Shown piece after piece: positions 63,366 to 64,000 of a DNA stretch of 64,000 nt. The notes beneath the pieces were generated by a model that saw only the letters and a program-made list of their open reading frames with translations, was not told where the DNA came from and did not search any database. How positions within the stretch are numbered: the stretch's first letter is position 1; each line of letters starts with the position of its first letter. The position numbers were made by a program, and so were the translations under genes. This DNA is from Phycisphaerales bacterium. Its GTDB lineage: Bacteria > Planctomycetota > Phycisphaerae > UBA1845. The stretch spans positions 1 to 64,000 of the forward strand of contig JADZBE010000022.1 of the NCBI GenBank assembly GCA_020852275.1, in the 5' to 3' direction.

Positions 63366-64000
63366 TTTTTCCCCGCCAGTGTGCGCTGCACCAGCACGAA
63401 CGCCAGCAACAGCACGCCGGTGGCCACCCTTGCCCACCACGAACTGAGCCGCCCGTCGAAGAGAATCCATGTCTGGATGGTTCCCAGAATCAATACGCCG
63501 ATCAGCGTTCCCATCACGCCGCCGACGCCGCCGGTCAGCAGCGTTCCGCCGATCACCACGGCGGCGATGGCGTCCAGCTCCAGGCCCACGCCGGCGGTCG
63601 GGTCGCCGCTGGACATCTCGAAGGTGCGGAGCACGCCGGCCAGCGCCGCGCATCCGCCGCTCAGCGCATACACGCCGACCTTGGTGCGACCCACGGGCAA
63701 CCCCATCAGCGTCGCGGACGATTCCTGTCCACCGACGGCGTACACGTGCCTTCCGAAAGCCGTGCATTGCGCCACGAATGCACCGGCGCCCAGCACCGCG
63801 AGCAGCACCATCGCGTTGAGGTGGAGCTTACCATCCGCGAGCCTCACGGCGAAATCCACGAAACGCTGATGAGCGGGGTGGTCGATTCCGAAGCTGTCAA
63901 GACTGACGGAAAGCGCCAGCCCGCGCGCCGCGAACATGCCCGCCAGCGTGACGATGAAGGGCGCCAGTCGAAAGGCGTGGATGACCCAGCCGCACGCGGC
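63350..64000 (-). CDS. YjfF-like sugar ABC transporter permease (partial)
   Basis: The reading frame runs off the window edge at 64000; 216 residues are seen (the first 21 read AACGWVIHAFRLAPFIVTLA then G). FRLAPFIVTLAGMFAARGLALS resembles the YjfF/YtfT galactofuranose permeases. Several membrane segments (LNAMVLLAVLGAGAFVAQCTA, GVYALSGGCAALAGVL, LELDAIAAVVIGGTLLTGGVGGVMGTLIGVLILGTI) and the EAA-like loop ATLMGLPVGRTKVGVYAL support the family. It imports a sugar with partner genes outside the window. The stop lies in a repeat, so the C-terminus (KKAARC) may be altered. Confidence 0.88.
   Translation of the reverse strand, partial: AACGWVIHAFRLAPFIVTLAGMFAARGLALSVSLDSFGIDHPAHQRFVDFAVRLADGKLHLNAMVLLAVLGAGAFVAQCTAFGRHVYAVGGQESSATLMGLPVGRTKVGVYALSGGCAALAGVLRTFEMSSGDPTAGVGLELDAIAAVVIGGTLLTGGVGGVMGTLIGVLILGTIQTWILFDGRLSSWWARVATGVLLLAFVLVQRTLAGKKAARC

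Overview
The window looks like a piece of a high-GC chromosome from the Planctomycetota, probably a Phycisphaerae-like lineage. The signs are a lipoprotein with an Asn/Asp linker after the lipobox, secreted proteins ending in a dockerin-like Ca-binding tail (DLDxDGDVDLxDF type), an H-x-DG type prepilin, a PocR/AraC regulator, a CxxCG...CPECG zinc-ribbon membrane protein, and dense families of short intergenic repeats. This is inference from protein character; no rRNA or tRNA gene was found.

Layout. 0-10.5 kb: two secreted proteins, an esterase-like lipoprotein with a PKD domain, pheT, a PGRS-like Gly-rich lipoprotein, a PaaG-like isomerase and csrA. 11-19.2 kb: an M20 peptidase overlapping a zinc-ribbon membrane protein, an RsbU-like protein with altered active-site residues, a CAP lipoprotein, apt, a GroES-like protein, a BtpA-family protein and an S66 peptidase carrying an in-frame 4 x 27 bp repeat. 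19.2-25 kb: a HEAT-repeat protein with a basic tail, a secreted dockerin-type protein, PocR/AraC and a class V aminotransferase. 25.4-29.2 kb: a four-gene minus-strand cluster (acetyltransferase, glycosyltransferase, GFO/IDH/MocA dehydrogenase, DegT aminotransferase) that fits amino-sugar synthesis for a surface glycan. 29.6-41 kb: secreted proteins, PrpD with a histone-H1-like tail, a rhomboid/site-2-protease pair sharing a C-terminal tail, a NUDIX hydrolase, a TyrA fusion, and an intact antitoxin next to a broken toxin. 41.5-47 kb: korAB, a Flp pilin, a type II-like prepilin and an ACT protein. 47.4-52.4 kb: dnaK, ruvCAB and a zinc-ribbon membrane protein. 52.5-56.2 kb: icd followed by an ABC-type ATPase and an overlapping partner gene, then a second, diverged copy of the icd 3' end. 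56.5-64 kb: an orphan sugar-ABC permease, a secreted protein, an isolated terminase, a prepilin, a UbiA prenyltransferase and the edge of a YjfF-like permease.

Most genes are single housekeeping or accessory units. The clear co-transcribed groups are ruvCAB, korAB, the amino-sugar cluster, rhomboid-M50, the M20/zinc-ribbon pair and the ATPase/partner pair.

Two things stand out. First, the two-gene ATPase cassette is bracketed by two copies of the icd 3' end (85 bp, 70 identical), as expected of an element that entered at icd, a known attachment site; its gene content resembles OLD/PARIS-like anti-phage pairs. Second, a MITE-like element of about 150-180 bp, with CAGCCCGTGGTGRAA ends and inner palindromes matching ATTCCC-N8-GGGAAT, occurs about ten times, often touching a stop codon. 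Other short repeat families form the region just upstream of two start codons, a stop codon and an in-frame protein insertion.
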